From Prosthecobacter sp. (lineage in GTDB: Bacteria > Verrucomicrobiota > Verrucomicrobiia > Verrucomicrobiales > Verrucomicrobiaceae), in the NCBI RefSeq assembly GCF_034366625.1, contig NZ_JAXMIH010000010.1, forward strand, positions 186,001 through 250,000: DNA of 64,000 nt, read 5' to 3'. Positions 1 through 8,583 of this stretch are shown piece by piece. The notes beneath the pieces were generated by a model that did no database searches, was not told the origin of the DNA, and saw only the letters and a list, made by a program, of their open reading frames with translations. How positions within the stretch are numbered: position 1 is the first letter of the stretch; each line of letters starts with the position of its first letter. Made by a program: the position numbers and the translations under genes.

Positions 1-197
1 AACGAATTCGCAAATCCAGCCTGCGAACTCGCCAGCTCCATCGACGAAGTCGTAAATCCAACCTGCGAAGTGACAGACGCGATCTGCGAAGCCGCCAGCT
101 TGGTTTGCGAATTGGCAGACGCAATCTGCGAAGTTGCCAACTCAACCTGCGAAGTCGCGAACCCAGTTTGCGAAGTCGCAGACTCAACCTGCGCGGT
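1..197. repeat. 21-bp tandem repeat array
   Basis: About nine and a half imperfect 21-base units, most containing TGCGAAGT or a close variant, run from the left edge to about 197. The period is a multiple of three and the units vary mostly by substitution, so the reading frame is kept on both strands. There are no unique spacers, so it is not a CRISPR array. The array probably continues beyond the window. Confidence 0.85.
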
Positions 198-200
198 CAT
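1..200 (-). CDS. N-terminal part of a heptad-repeat protein (runs off the left edge)
   Basis: Reading leftward from an ATG at 198-200, the frame stays open to the window edge (about 66 codons). A GGAG sequence lies six bases upstream of the ATG, a good ribosome-binding site. After the first codons the product is a continuous series of seven-residue units of the form A-[TNAS]-S-Q-x-x-[L/F/S], about nine copies, with one small or hydrophobic position per unit. This is a regular pattern compatible with an amphipathic helical or coiled structure, but no known domain is recognised. The opposite strand is also open through the repeat, giving Cys-Glu-Val heptads to a stop at 289-291. I prefer the minus strand because the repeats begin immediately after a start codon with a ribosome-binding site. 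Function unknown. Confidence 0.45.
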   Translation of the reverse strand, partial: MTAQVESATSQTGFATSQVELATSQIASANSQTKLAASQIASVTSQVGFTTSSMELASSQAGFANS

Positions 201-567
201 CCAAGGCTCCGGCCTGAGGAGCGACAAGGGTGAAGAGAACTTTTTCAAACGGAGGCATTTCCAGCCATGGCCCTGTGGTCCAGCGGCGTGACGTGGTCCT
301 CCGGCAGTCTTTGATCGCCCTCGGCTCCGCCGTCGGGTGATCCTTACCGAAAGGGAGAGCGGGAACTGAAAGCTGAAAGCTGAAATGGGAAATCAGAATT
401 TCAGCGTCTCAGCTTTTCAGTTTTTTCCATGAAGCACTCCAAACACCTGGGAATCCCAAAACTTGATGACGCGAGGCATCGCTCAGGCAATGCATGTCCA
501 GGTTCATTTCGAGTTGCCTTCGCGCCTGCACCGTTCCTTGATGGGCTCCTTCCAAGCCCACCCTTTG
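201..567. other. Intergenic region
   Basis: The gap between the heptad-repeat gene and the lipoprotein gene at 568 contains no convincing gene. It holds the ribosome-binding site of the leftward gene, the composite palindrome at 365-426, and probably promoters for both flanking genes, none of which I can place with confidence. Confidence 0.5.
365..426. repeat. Composite palindrome, AGCTGAAA type
   Basis: The left arm (365-386) consists of near-direct repeats of AAGCTGA. The right arm (398-420) is its imperfect reverse complement and is followed by six T residues at 421-426. It could fold into a hairpin and, read rightward, resembles a factor-independent terminator, although no well-supported rightward gene precedes it. 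The arms built of short internal repeats match the architecture of other intergenic elements in this window. Confidence 0.6.
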
Positions 568-1113
568 ATGAAACGCCTCCCTTCCCTGCTGCTGCTGTTG
601 CTGACCTCCCTCCTGCTGGCGAGCTGCGCGAGCACCTCCGCCCTGAAGTTCACGCCGGGGCCCGGCGGTGAAACGGTGTCGATCCCGGCGCATCGCCTGG
701 CCGTGACCCTGCCGCCGGACTGGCGGATCGCGCAGCAGGCACCGGCCGGCGCCGTGCTCTTTGCGGCGGCGGACAACGAGAGCCTGCGCTTTGTGCTCAC
801 CGGTCCGTTGGGCGGCAACGATCCCGGCTCCAAGGACGCGCTGGTGGCGAACGCGGTGTATCAAAAAGGCATCCAGCAGGCGCTGGCCGAGGGGGGCTTC
901 ACCAAGGTCGAGCGCACCGGCATGTTCAGCCTGGCGGGCGTGAACGCCTTCCGCTGCGAGGCCGCCACCCGCAGCAAGTCGCAGTCGATCCTGCAAGTGC
1001 ATCTGCCCTACCGCAACCGTGTCTGGGTGTTCTCCTTCTACTCGACCCGGCAGCACATCTCCAAGGCCGCGTCCGTTCCCAAGATCCTGTACTCGCTCCA
1101 GTTGGCGCCTTGA
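568..1113 (+). CDS. Predicted outer-membrane or periplasmic lipoprotein
   Basis: A 181-residue product if translation starts at 568. This start is chosen because it gives a classical lipoprotein signal: basic N-terminus, long Leu run and a lipobox ending LLLASC with the lipidated Cys at residue 20. Longer starts at 463 and 541 would bury this signal behind unrelated residues. The mature part has a VTLPPDWRI stretch reminiscent of PsbP/DcrB-like small lipoproteins, but I do not assign a family. No function can be deduced. It stands alone ahead of typA. Confidence 0.75.
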   Translation: MKRLPSLLLLLLTSLLLASCASTSALKFTPGPGGETVSIPAHRLAVTLPPDWRIAQQAPAGAVLFAAADNESLRFVLTGPLGGNDPGSKDALVANAVYQKGIQQALAEGGFTKVERTGMFSLAGVNAFRCEAATRSKSQSILQVHLPYRNRVWVFSFYSTRQHISKAASVPKILYSLQLAP

Positions 1114-1142
1114 GGCGGAGAGAGAAACTCAGCCGTCCAGGA

Positions 1143-1202
1143 GTCAAGAGGTGGCAAGACCGTCAGGCGTCGTGTCCTTCGTGGCCACGCCTTGACGGAG
1201 TC
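1143..1202. repeat. Composite palindrome, GTCAAG type
   Basis: Left arm from 1143 has GTCAAGAG followed by GTGGCAAG. The right arm around 1181-1202 contains CCACGCCTTGACGG, whose complement reads GTCAAGGCGTGG. It lies between the lipoprotein stop and typA. The same unit recurs in palindromes near 40430, 43200 and 61025. Confidence 0.55.
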
Positions 1203-1299
1203 TGCCCACCGGCGAGGGGGCGAAACCGGCGCAGCGTACCGTTTGCCTATGGCGCAGACCCTGCTACCCTCGCGACCCCCCGCCCCCCAAAAACTGCCC

Positions 1300-3141
1300 A
1301 TGACCCCCGATAAAATTCGTAACATCGCCATCATCGCTCACGTCGATCACGGCAAAACGACGCTCGTTGACGGGCTGCTGCGCTCCAGCGGCAATTTCCG
1401 CGAAAACCAGGCCATCGCTGAACGTGCAATGGACTCGATGGACCTCGAAAAGGAGAAGGGCATCACGATCAAGGCGAAGAACACGTCCGTGCATTGGAAC
1501 GGCCACATCATCAACATCGTCGATACGCCCGGCCACGCCGACTTCGGCGGCGAGGTGGAGCGCGTGATGAAGATGGTCGATGGCGTGATGCTCGTGGTGG
1601 ATGCCTATGACGGCCCGCAGGCACAGACGCGTTTCGTGCTGAAGAAGGCGCTGGAACAGGGCATCAAACCCATCGTGCTGATCAACAAGATGGATCGCGC
1701 GAACATCGAGCCTTTGAAGGTGCATGACAAGGTGCTGGAATTGTTTCTCGATCTCAACGCGACTGAAGACCAGTTCAACGCCGCCTTCCTGTATGGCAGC
1801 GCACGCGCCGGCTGGGTGAGCGACAAGCCAGACGGCGAGCACCACGACATGACCTACCTGCTAGGCAAGATCGTCGAGCACATCCCGGCACCGAAAGCGG
1901 AGATCGAAGGCAGCTTTGAGATGCTCGTCTCGAACATTGATTGGGACAATTTTGTGGGCCGTGTTGCCATCGGCAAGGTGACACGCGGCAGCGTGAAGCT
2001 CGGCGATCGCATTTTCCTGCTCGGCAAGACGCCGGAGGAAAAAGCCAAGCCGGTCAAGGTGACGAAGGTGTTTCAATACACGACACTGACCACCAGCGAC
2101 TCCGTGGAAGGCACGGCGGGCGACATCGTGGGCATCAGCGGCTTTGAAGATGTCGATATTGGTCAAACGGTGGCCGGTGCGGCAGATGCACCGTCGTTGC
2201 CGTTTGTGGCCATCGATCCGCCGACGATTGTGATGCAGTTTTCGGTGAATGACGGCCCGCTGGCCGGTCGCGAGGGTGATCACGTCACCTCGCGCAAGAT
2301 TCGTGACCGTCTGGACCGCGAGCAGAAGATGAATGTGACGATCAGTGTCAAGGACACGGACACGGCGGGCATTTTTGATGTCAGTGCCCGTGGCTCAATG
2401 CAGATCGCCGTGCTCGTCGAGCAAATGCGCCGTGAAGGCTTCGAAGTGCTCGTGTCCCGCCCGATGGTGATCATGAAGCGCATTGATGACGTGCTCTGCG
2501 AGCCGTTTGAGACGCTCTACGTCGATGTGCCGGATGAATACCTCGGCAACGTGATGAAATCGATCTCCGAGCGCAAAGGCAAGATCGAGGACATGAACGC
2601 GCACAGCGGACGCACCAGCCTGCAGGCCTACGTTCCAACACGCGGATTGATCGGCTTCGAGTTTGATCTGATGAACCAGACCAGCGGTCATGGCATCCAC
2701 AGCCATCTCTTCAGAGAATACGCCCCGCATGCCGGGCCGATGCAGACGCGCGGCACCGGCACGCTGGTCAGTACCGAAGGCGGCGAAGCCACCAGCTATG
2801 CACTGGATACGATCCAGATTCGCGGCAAGCTCTTCATCGGCCCGGGGGAACTCGTCTATGACGGCATGCTCATCGGTGAAAACCCACGTGCGGACGACCT
2901 GCCAGTGAATCCGACACGCAGTAAAAACCTGACCAACTTCCGCGAAGCAGGCGGCACCAAGGCGATCGCGCTCTCGCCGCCAGTTCGCTTCAGTCTGGAA
3001 CGCGCCATCGAATACATCGCCCCCGATGAGCTGGCAGAATGCACGCCCAAGAGCATCCGCCTGCGCAAACGCACCCTCGACAGCAGCACACGCCAGCGCG
3101 AACGGAAGAAGACCGAAGCGCAGCTCGAAGGCGCGGCTTAG
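1300..3141 (+). CDS. typA: Ribosome-associated GTPase TypA/BipA
   Basis: A translational GTPase of the EF-G/LepA class, 613 residues from the ATG at 1300. This start places the G1 motif AHVDHGKT at residues 13-20, as is usual for the family; the open frame extends upstream to 1192 but that part is unlike TypA. Further GTPase landmarks are visible: [12 protein letters not shown] (G3) and INKMDR (G4). A beta-barrel domain with [18 protein letters not shown] follows, then EF-G-like domains and the TypA C-terminal domain with basic tail. In other bacteria TypA binds the ribosome and helps large-subunit assembly and growth at low temperature or under stress. Likely single-gene unit; a hairpin follows the stop. 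Confidence 0.97.
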   Translation: MTPDKIRNIAIIAHVDHGKTTLVDGLLRSSGNFRENQAIAERAMDSMDLEKEKGITIKAKNTSVHWNGHIINIVDTPGHADFGGEVERVMKMVDGVMLVVDAYDGPQAQTRFVLKKALEQGIKPIVLINKMDRANIEPLKVHDKVLELFLDLNATEDQFNAAFLYGSARAGWVSDKPDGEHHDMTYLLGKIVEHIPAPKAEIEGSFEMLVSNIDWDNFVGRVAIGKVTRGSVKLGDRIFLLGKTPEEKAKPVKVTKVFQYTTLTTSDSVEGTAGDIVGISGFEDVDIGQTVAGAADAPSLPFVAIDPPTIVMQFSVNDGPLAGREGDHVTSRKIRDRLDREQKMNVTISVKDTDTAGIFDVSARGSMQIAVLVEQMRREGFEVLVSRPMVIMKRIDDVLCEPFETLYVDVPDEYLGNVMKSISERKGKIEDMNAHSGRTSLQAYVPTRGLIGFEFDLMNQTSGHGIHSHLFREYAPHAGPMQTRGTGTLVSTEGGEATSYALDTIQIRGKLFIGPGELVYDGMLIGENPRADDLPVNPTRSKNLTNFREAGGTKAIALSPPVRFSLERAIEYIAPDELAECTPKSIRLRKRTLDSSTRQRERKKTEAQLEGAA

Positions 3142-3165
3142 TCAACCCTTCCACCGTTTGTTGGA

Positions 3166-3187
3166 GCGTGATCCAAGCGGATCACGC
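3166..3187. terminator. Hairpin between convergent typA and RDD gene
   Basis: A perfect 9-bp stem (GCGTGATCC and its complement) with an AAGC loop lies 24 bases after the typA stop and overlaps the stop codon of the leftward RDD gene. There is no T-run, so it may act as a bidirectional transcription barrier or only as an RNA-stabilising hairpin. Confidence 0.5.
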
Positions 3188-3778
3188 CGGGTCTTGGGGC
3201 CGTGAGACCGCCTGCACCGGTGCCTGCGGTGTGTAGAAGCGCGGCAGGTTGCTGGCGCTCATCGGACGTGGTTTGGGCACAGGCGCTGCGCGAAGGTCGA
3301 TGACGCGTGTGCCGGTCCATGCATCATGCCAGCCGCTGTCGGCACCCCCGAGAAAGGAAAACGCCTCAAAGGGAACCATGCGGGTGAGGCTGCGCCCGAG
3401 AACTTTGCCAAACGAGAGCGGCTCGCCCGTGACTGAAACGACCTTGGTGCCGGTGATCCATTTTCCCAGGGATCTGCCACAGGCTCCCTCGAAACAGCTG
3501 TAATACATCATTGTCATGACACCGGTGAGCAGCATGTCCTCCAAGAAACCGATTTTATCGAAGATGGAGGCAGCCTCAAAGGTGATGCCCAGCTCATCAA
3601 GGGTGACCAGGACAATGCCGACAACAAAGAAAAGGCCGAAGACGGCCACCCGGTCGATCAAGTAGTTGAGGAACCGCTTCCCGCTGCCCGCGCTCGGGGC
3701 ATCATGCAGGACTTCTTCTTCGATTTTCACCACATTGGACTGTGGTGGTGCATACGGATTGATGTCTTCCGGGTTCAT
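3182..3778 (-). CDS. RDD family membrane protein
   Basis: A 198-residue protein with a soluble, Asn/Pro-rich N-terminus followed by the RDD domain. Arg35 and Asp42 in RFLNYLIDR match the conserved Arg and first Asp, and the domain ends with the GRSLGKWITGTKVV segment typical of the family. Two to three membrane-spanning stretches are apparent. RDD proteins are integral membrane proteins, some linked to ion or proton exchange, mostly uncharacterised. It lies 18 bases downstream of the DUF4159 gene in the same direction, so the two are probably co-transcribed. Confidence 0.85.
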   Translation of the reverse strand: MNPEDINPYAPPQSNVVKIEEEVLHDAPSAGSGKRFLNYLIDRVAVFGLFFVVGIVLVTLDELGITFEAASIFDKIGFLEDMLLTGVMTMMYYSCFEGACGRSLGKWITGTKVVSVTGEPLSFGKVLGRSLTRMVPFEAFSFLGGADSGWHDAWTGTRVIDLRAAPVPKPRPMSASNLPRFYTPQAPVQAVSRPQDPA

Positions 3779-3796
3779 CAGGCGAAAATTCAGACC

Positions 3797-4696
3797 TCAA
3801 TGCGTCAGCGCGTAGAAGATGATGTTGATGCCGAGCGGATAGGCGTACTTCTCAGAGAATTCGCGGAAGTACCACGGGTCGGTGCCTTCCTGCTCCCAGC
3901 CTTCGCCGGTGTCGGTATTCCAGCAGATGACCATCATGAGGCGGCGCTTGTCATCGAAGATGCCGCGGTAGTGGACGTGCTCGGAGCCGGGCTTGTCGAA
4001 CTCCCAGGTGATGCCCTGGTTGATGACGTACTCGGCGTAGCGGATGTGCGGGATCTGCGGCTTCACCTTGATGGGAAAGACCATGTGGAAGATTTCGTGC
4101 TCCAAGGGAATCTCCTCGATTTTGCGGTCAGGCCAGATCTGCTTGAGCGCGACTTCAAAATTCTCCCAGGCTTCGGTGCCCCAAAAATCATCGACCATGA
4201 TGAAGCCGCCGTTGAGCATGTAGTCGCGCATCGTTTTGGCCTCCTCGTCAGTGATGCTGATGTGACCCACCTCGATCATGTAGAGAAAGGGGTAATGGCG
4301 CATCTGCTCCGGGATGATGTCCACGATGGCCCCGTTCGGATTCACCTGGAGGGAGGTGAGCTGCTGGAGACGGTAGGACATGTTCAAGTCGGAGTCCGGA
4401 TAGTCCGTGGACCATTGGCGGCCACCGCCACGGCTCCAGCGACCGCCATAGGCTGAATTGTAGCGGATGCGGGCGAAGGTGAAGACGTCGTTGGGCAGTT
4501 CCTTGCTGACCGGCCAGGTGGGATAGATGTCGTAGCCATTGCGGCGGTACTCGCGCGGATTCTCCGGGAGGCTGCCGTCGTTGATGCCGAAATTCTTGGG
4601 TGTGCCGCCGCCCTTGTCATCCTCCGCCGCCCAGGCGAGACACGCGATCAACGCAAGGGCTGCAACGAGGGCTTGTGCGGCACGGGAAGGTTTCAT
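3797..4696 (-). CDS. DUF4159 domain secreted protein
   Basis: A 299-residue product with a cleavable signal peptide (residues 1 to about 23, ending AWA). The body matches the DUF4159 family: FTFARIRYNSAYGG, the YPDSDLNMSYRL segment and GGFIMVDDFWG. These proteins resemble the N-terminal glutamine-amidotransferase-like part of larger membrane proteins, and no activity is established. It precedes the RDD gene by 18 bases and follows the tRNA-Leu gene on the same strand. Confidence 0.85.
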   Translation of the reverse strand: MKPSRAAQALVAALALIACLAWAAEDDKGGGTPKNFGINDGSLPENPREYRRNGYDIYPTWPVSKELPNDVFTFARIRYNSAYGGRWSRGGGRQWSTDYPDSDLNMSYRLQQLTSLQVNPNGAIVDIIPEQMRHYPFLYMIEVGHISITDEEAKTMRDYMLNGGFIMVDDFWGTEAWENFEVALKQIWPDRKIEEIPLEHEIFHMVFPIKVKPQIPHIRYAEYVINQGITWEFDKPGSEHVHYRGIFDDKRRLMMVICWNTDTGEGWEQEGTDPWYFREFSEKYAYPLGINIIFYALTH

Positions 4697-4740
4697 GCGG
4701 GAATGATACGTTGCTCTGCCCTGTCTCCTGCGGGCTTCTT

Positions 4741-4827
4741 TGGTACCGGTGGTCGGACTCGAACCGACACGTCCTCACGGACACAAGATTTTGAGTCTAG
4801 CGCGTCTACCAATTTCACCACACCGGC
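4741..4827 (-). tRNA. tRNA-Leu (anticodon CAA)
   Basis: An 87-base class II tRNA with encoded CCA. The acceptor stem GCCGGTG/CACCGGT closes with a G-U first pair. There is a long variable arm (GTCC-GTGA-GGAC), a standard T arm (GTCGG-TTCGAGT-CCGAC), and anticodon loop CTCAAAA giving CAA. The anticodon stem CTAGA/TCTTG has one T-T mismatch at the second pair. The gene is oriented leftward and sits just upstream of the DUF4159 gene. Confidence 0.95.
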
Positions 4828-4848
4828 GTTGTCTCAAAGAAGCGGGCT

Positions 4849-5445
4849 TTAGATAGCGAAATCAGCGGAGCTTTGCAAGGCTTTTGGCGGACCAAGAATC
4901 TCCTGCATCAAAATCGCCTGCCGCATGAGGGCGGGATCACGGCGCAGGTTGTGCACGGCGGCGAGGACGGAGACCTTGGGGGTGGTCTGCTTCTGCTGCG
5001 GGAAATTGTTTTCCTGCATGACTGGGGCCGGAGTTGTGGAAGCAGCGGCCACCGGGGAGGGCGGTGCAACCGGTGCGGAAGTGCGCACAGGTCGCTGCCG
5101 CTGCTGTTGAACCGGCGGCGGCCTGCTGGCGGGCTGGGGCGGCGGCACCGGTGCCTGCGTCTGCCTGGCGGTCTCCTGCAGTTCCTTCCACGCCTTGCGC
5201 AGTTCATCCCACGCCGAGGGAGCGGCGGGAGGCGGCAGCGGTGGCGGGCCGCCTTGGCCGGTTTGTTTGCGCCACGCGGCTTCACGCAGGCGCTGCTCCT
5301 CGGGATCAGGCGGCGTTCTCTGCGCGGCCTCACGCTTCAACTGCCAGTTCTCCCACAGCCATTTGATGAAGCCGGCAATGACCGCAATGACGATGATCGC
5401 CATCTGGAACGGATCAACGCCGGTGCTCAACAGAATCGGTTGCAT
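4849..5445 (-). CDS. Membrane-anchored Pro/Gln-rich protein in the nfeD-floA operon
   Basis: A 198-residue protein with one N-terminal membrane helix (about residues 12-32), a charged stretch, then a long Pro/Gln/Ala-rich low-complexity middle. A short C-terminal segment, LRRDPALMRQAILMQEILGPP, looks like a conserved helical tail. No domain family is recognised. It lies 18 bases downstream of floA in the same orientation and is the last gene of the nfeD-floA operon. By position it corresponds to the small third gene found after floA in some bacteria, but I see no sequence similarity to justify a name. Confidence 0.8.
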   Translation of the reverse strand: MQPILLSTGVDPFQMAIIVIAVIAGFIKWLWENWQLKREAAQRTPPDPEEQRLREAAWRKQTGQGGPPPLPPPAAPSAWDELRKAWKELQETARQTQAPVPPPQPASRPPPVQQQRQRPVRTSAPVAPPSPVAAASTTPAPVMQENNFPQQKQTTPKVSVLAAVHNLRRDPALMRQAILMQEILGPPKALQSSADFAI

Positions 5446-5463
5446 GGCAAAAACGTGGCTGAG

Positions 5464-6474
5464 CTACTTCGAGTGCGTATCACCGGCGATCTTGCTGCGC
5501 ATCTCGGTGTCAGCGAGAACGTTTTTATACTTGGTGTAATCCATGACGCCGAGCTGGCCGTTGCGGAAAGCTTCGGCGATGGCCAGCGGCACCTGCGCCT
5601 CGGCTTCGACCACGCGTGCGCGCATTTCCTGAGTTTTTGCGGCCATTTCTTGTTCGAGTGCGACGGCGGCGGCACGGCGCATTTCAGCCATGGCCTGAGC
5701 GATCTTCTTGTCTGCTTCAGCCTGCTCGGTTTGCAGTTTCGCACCGACGTTTTCGCCCACGTCGATGTCGGCGATGTCGATGGAGAGGATTTCAAAGGCG
5801 GTGCCGGCATCGACGCCTTTGTGCAGCACGAGTTTGGAGATGCTGTCGGGGTTTTCGAGCACGTCTTTGTACGAAGCGGAAGAACCAATGCAGGTGACGA
5901 TGCCTTCGCCGACACGGGCGACGACGGTTTCCTCCGTGGCACCACCGACGAAGCGGTCGAGGTTCGTGCGTACGGTCACGCGGGCGCGGACACGCAACGA
6001 AATGCCGTCCTTGGCCACGGCGTCGATCTTGCCGCCACGGCCCATGTCAGGATGCGGGCAGTCGATGACCTTGGGATTGATGCTGGTGCGCACGGCTTCG
6101 AGCACGGTCTTGCCGGTGCCTTTGCAGGCGAGGTCGATGGCGCAGGCACGGTTGTAGTCGAGCGGGATGCCGGCCTTGTCAGCGGCGATGAGCGAGAGCA
6201 CGACGTGTGTGACTTCTCCGCCTGCGAGGAAGTGCGCCTCAAGCTGGTCGGTATTGATCGGAATGCCGGCCTTGGCCGCGGTGATGCGTGTGTCAACGAT
6301 CAGCGCGTTCGGTACGCCCCGCAGCCACATGGCGAGCAGCGTGGTGATGCTCACGGGAGCGTTGGCGACGCGGGCACGCAGCCAGAGATTGAAGAACTTC
6401 CCGACAATCAGGAAGAGAACGAGCGCGACGATGATGACGGCGCCAATGAGGAAGAGTTCGAGGGGGCGTGGCAT
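5464..6474 (-). CDS. floA: Flotillin-like protein FloA
   Basis: A 336-residue protein with an N-terminal membrane hairpin (about residues 8-30), a PHB/SPFH-type domain including [17 protein letters not shown] and [19 protein letters not shown], and a long Ala/Glu-rich coiled coil (about 255-315). Length and order match bacterial FloA (formerly UPF0365). Flotillins oligomerise in membrane microdomains and influence membrane fluidity and assembly of membrane complexes. The upstream gene encodes NfeD, the usual flotillin partner, 30 bases away. Confidence 0.95.
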   Translation of the reverse strand: MPRPLELFLIGAVIIVALVLFLIVGKFFNLWLRARVANAPVSITTLLAMWLRGVPNALIVDTRITAAKAGIPINTDQLEAHFLAGGEVTHVVLSLIAADKAGIPLDYNRACAIDLACKGTGKTVLEAVRTSINPKVIDCPHPDMGRGGKIDAVAKDGISLRVRARVTVRTNLDRFVGGATEETVVARVGEGIVTCIGSSASYKDVLENPDSISKLVLHKGVDAGTAFEILSIDIADIDVGENVGAKLQTEQAEADKKIAQAMAEMRRAAAVALEQEMAAKTQEMRARVVEAEAQVPLAIAEAFRNGQLGVMDYTKYKNVLADTEMRSKIAGDTHSK

Positions 6475-6504
6475 GGTTGTTGGGGTGAGTTGGAGTGAAA
6501 AAAA

Positions 6505-6981
6505 TCAGGCGGTGAGAGGGCGGACGAGCAGATTGCCGGGTTCGGTGGCGATGACTTCGATGCGCGTGCCAGCGGCCACCAGGCCCGTCTGGCAGCGCAC
6601 TTCGTAGCGCTTTCCGTCAATCTCCGCACGGCCCAACGGGCGCAGTTCGGTGAGGGCGTGGCCCTGTGCACCGAGGGCGGCCGTGATGCAAACCGGCGTT
6701 TCAATGCTGGCCGTCAGCGTCATCGACCCGCGGAAAAACTTCACCGCAAACCAGCGCAGCCAGACGAGCAGGACCGCCGCCGCAAAAACGAGAATGCCCA
6801 GTGCCAGCAGCAGCCGCATGCCAGAGCTCCAGCCAGAAAGTTCCTCCGCCATCACCGCAAGCCAGACCGCCGCAAGAATCGAGATCGTGCCGAGAATCCC
6901 CGCCACCCAGCCGGGCAGGAAGGTTTCCAGCATGATGAGGAAGATGCCGAACAACGTGAGGATGGCGATGCTGGCGAGCAT
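6505..6981 (-). CDS. nfeD: NfeD family protein (short form)
   Basis: A 158-residue protein with three to four membrane segments in the first 85 residues and a C-terminal OB-fold-like domain (about residues 95-158, with GRAEIDGKRYEVRC and GTRIEVIATEPGNLLVRPL). It lacks the ClpP-like protease domain of long NfeD proteins, so it is the short form that associates with flotillins. First gene of the leftward nfeD-floA-198-aa operon. Confidence 0.9.
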   Translation of the reverse strand: MLASIAILTLFGIFLIMLETFLPGWVAGILGTISILAAVWLAVMAEELSGWSSGMRLLLALGILVFAAAVLLVWLRWFAVKFFRGSMTLTASIETPVCITAALGAQGHALTELRPLGRAEIDGKRYEVRCQTGLVAAGTRIEVIATEPGNLLVRPLTA

Positions 6982-7048
6982 GTGACTGCAATGCTGTACG
7001 CGGCACGGGAAGGCGTCAACACGCGATCACACTTCGATGAAGCAACGG

Positions 7049-8476
7049 CTAGGGCGTCCGCTTGGGAATCAGCGAGCGGCGCCACTCTTTCGCGCCTGCG
7101 GGAATGTCCCCGAGGTTCAAGTAGGTCGGTGAAGCAGGACTGGCGAAGGTGGTGCGTGCGAGACGCGTGGCATCCGCCGTCGCGGTGACTTCGAGCAGGT
7201 TTTTGGCCCCCGGTTTCACCGGCCCTCCGGCCGGCGCACGCGCCAGGATCGGATCGCCCCCCAGTTCGCTGCGCGGTTCGATGCGTGTCCAGGTGTTCGC
7301 AGACCAGTAGTCCCCTTTCCAGGAACGATTCGGGCTGCTGGGAACATAAATCGCGAAGCGGTCAAACAGCACCTCCGGCACGTAGCGGCTGCCCACCCGG
7401 CTGGCGAGCGGCGGATCGGTGGGATCAGGACGGCTTTCAGTCGATTCGATCAGATATTCCTTGTCGTCGATCTTCACCACGCACCACGCATGCCCGCCGA
7501 GATCGCCGTAACGCCCCAAGGCAACACGCACCTGAAACCCGCGCGACATCAGCCAGTCGGCCAGGAAGATCGAGGAATCCTCACAATCGCCGCGCTGCAT
7601 GCGCTGGGTCTCATCCGCGAACTGCCAGCAGTCCATCTGCTCCTTTTTGGCAAAGCTGGTTCCCGCCTTGGCACCGGGATCATTGGTGTAGAGGCAGTTC
7701 GTGTGGACGGCGGACCAGATCGTGAAAAGCTGCTGCACGCGTGACTGGTTTTTCGCAAACGTCGCCGGTGGCGCGTAGCCGGTGAGGAATTCGTTCACGT
7801 AACGAAAATGGCCGGAGCTGTCAGCGGCGATCACCGCGTACTTGCGGCGGCACTTCGGACATTCCAGCGCCATGCTGCGCTGCGCGCGAGAGAGCTTCAT
7901 GAAATGCGGCTGCTTGCAATGCACACAGGAGCTGAAAAACGGCTCGTCCGAGGACTGGGACAGCGCCTCCGGCGTGAAATCACGCAAACGCTGGCCCAGC
8001 ACCAGCAACGCCTCATGCATCAGTCCGCTGGCACGCGGACGCAACGCCACGGCCATGTGCGTCATCTCAGGCTGGGCACGGTGTGCATATTCATGAAAAC
8101 GCTGCAGCAGTTCGCGCAGGCTCGGGCTGCTGGCGGAGCAGACAGAGACGCGGTAATAGCGCGGCATGCCTTCCTGAACCAGTTCAGTGACCTTGTTGAG
8201 GTTGGCCGTGTCTATTTTGGGGAACTCCTTGTCCAGCCAGGCCTCCATTTCCGGATCTACCCGCAGCATCGGGGTTTTCGCCGCCAGACGTGAATAGTTG
8301 AACTGATCCACCACATCAATGCGGAACCTTGCCGCGCTGTATTGGCCGCCCGGATTGGTCATCATCTCTCCAAACCGCATTTTCCAGCCATTCAGCCAGC
8401 CCTCCTTCATCGCGGCAATCCCCCCCGCCAACATGACGGCGGAGGCAATGGACCAAGTGATGAGACGGCTGTTCAT
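7049..8476 (-). CDS. Transglutaminase-like protein with a four-Cys zinc-binding motif
   Basis: A 475-residue protein with an N-terminal membrane helix. The C-terminal part carries a transglutaminase-like/papain-like core: Cys298 in QRGDCEDSS, His329 in GGHAWCVV and Glu344 in YLIESTES form a plausible catalytic triad. Between anchor and core are two CxxC pairs (Cys184/187 and Cys206/209), a likely zinc ribbon. Bacterial members of this fold usually act as proteases or peptidases; the substrate is unknown. It follows the nfeD operon in orientation but is 67 bases away and probably separate. Confidence 0.75.
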   Translation of the reverse strand: MNSRLITWSIASAVMLAGGIAAMKEGWLNGWKMRFGEMMTNPGGQYSAARFRIDVVDQFNYSRLAAKTPMLRVDPEMEAWLDKEFPKIDTANLNKVTELVQEGMPRYYRVSVCSASSPSLRELLQRFHEYAHRAQPEMTHMAVALRPRASGLMHEALLVLGQRLRDFTPEALSQSSDEPFFSSCVHCKQPHFMKLSRAQRSMALECPKCRRKYAVIAADSSGHFRYVNEFLTGYAPPATFAKNQSRVQQLFTIWSAVHTNCLYTNDPGAKAGTSFAKKEQMDCWQFADETQRMQRGDCEDSSIFLADWLMSRGFQVRVALGRYGDLGGHAWCVVKIDDKEYLIESTESRPDPTDPPLASRVGSRYVPEVLFDRFAIYVPSSPNRSWKGDYWSANTWTRIEPRSELGGDPILARAPAGGPVKPGAKNLLEVTATADATRLARTTFASPASPTYLNLGDIPAGAKEWRRSLIPKRTP

Positions 8477-8485
8477 ACGTCTTGG

Positions 8486-8513
8486 ATTATAGTTTTTATA
8501 ACACTCGGCGCAA
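8486..8513 (-). promoter_or_regulatory. Possible promoter of the transglutaminase-like gene
   Basis: On the minus strand a perfect TATAAT (8486-8491) is preceded after 16 bases by TTGCGC (8508-8513). Only nine bases separate the -10 box from the ATG at 8476, so the transcript would be nearly leaderless. This is visible by eye only and may be chance. Confidence 0.3.
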
Positions 8514-8583
8514 CGAAAACCATTTCTCTGACAAAGTCCTTACAGAATGCCGCCCTTCCCACGAATTTAGAGCCGAGACGGCG

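Noticed and set aside
1-197. CRISPR array
   Set aside because: Units are contiguous 21-base repeats without unique spacers, and no cas genes are present.
1-291. Rightward open frame with Cys-Glu-Val heptads
   Set aside because: Possible, but it has no start within the repeat that carries a ribosome-binding site, and its non-repeat tail is unremarkable; the minus strand has a start and ribosome-binding site exactly at the repeat boundary.
4873-6498. 541-codon rightward open frame opposite floA and the Pro-rich gene
   Set aside because: It is the antisense of two recognisable genes; its composition (Gly/Val/Asp/Arg/His-rich) is typical of reverse-complement reading of GC-rich codons and it matches no family.
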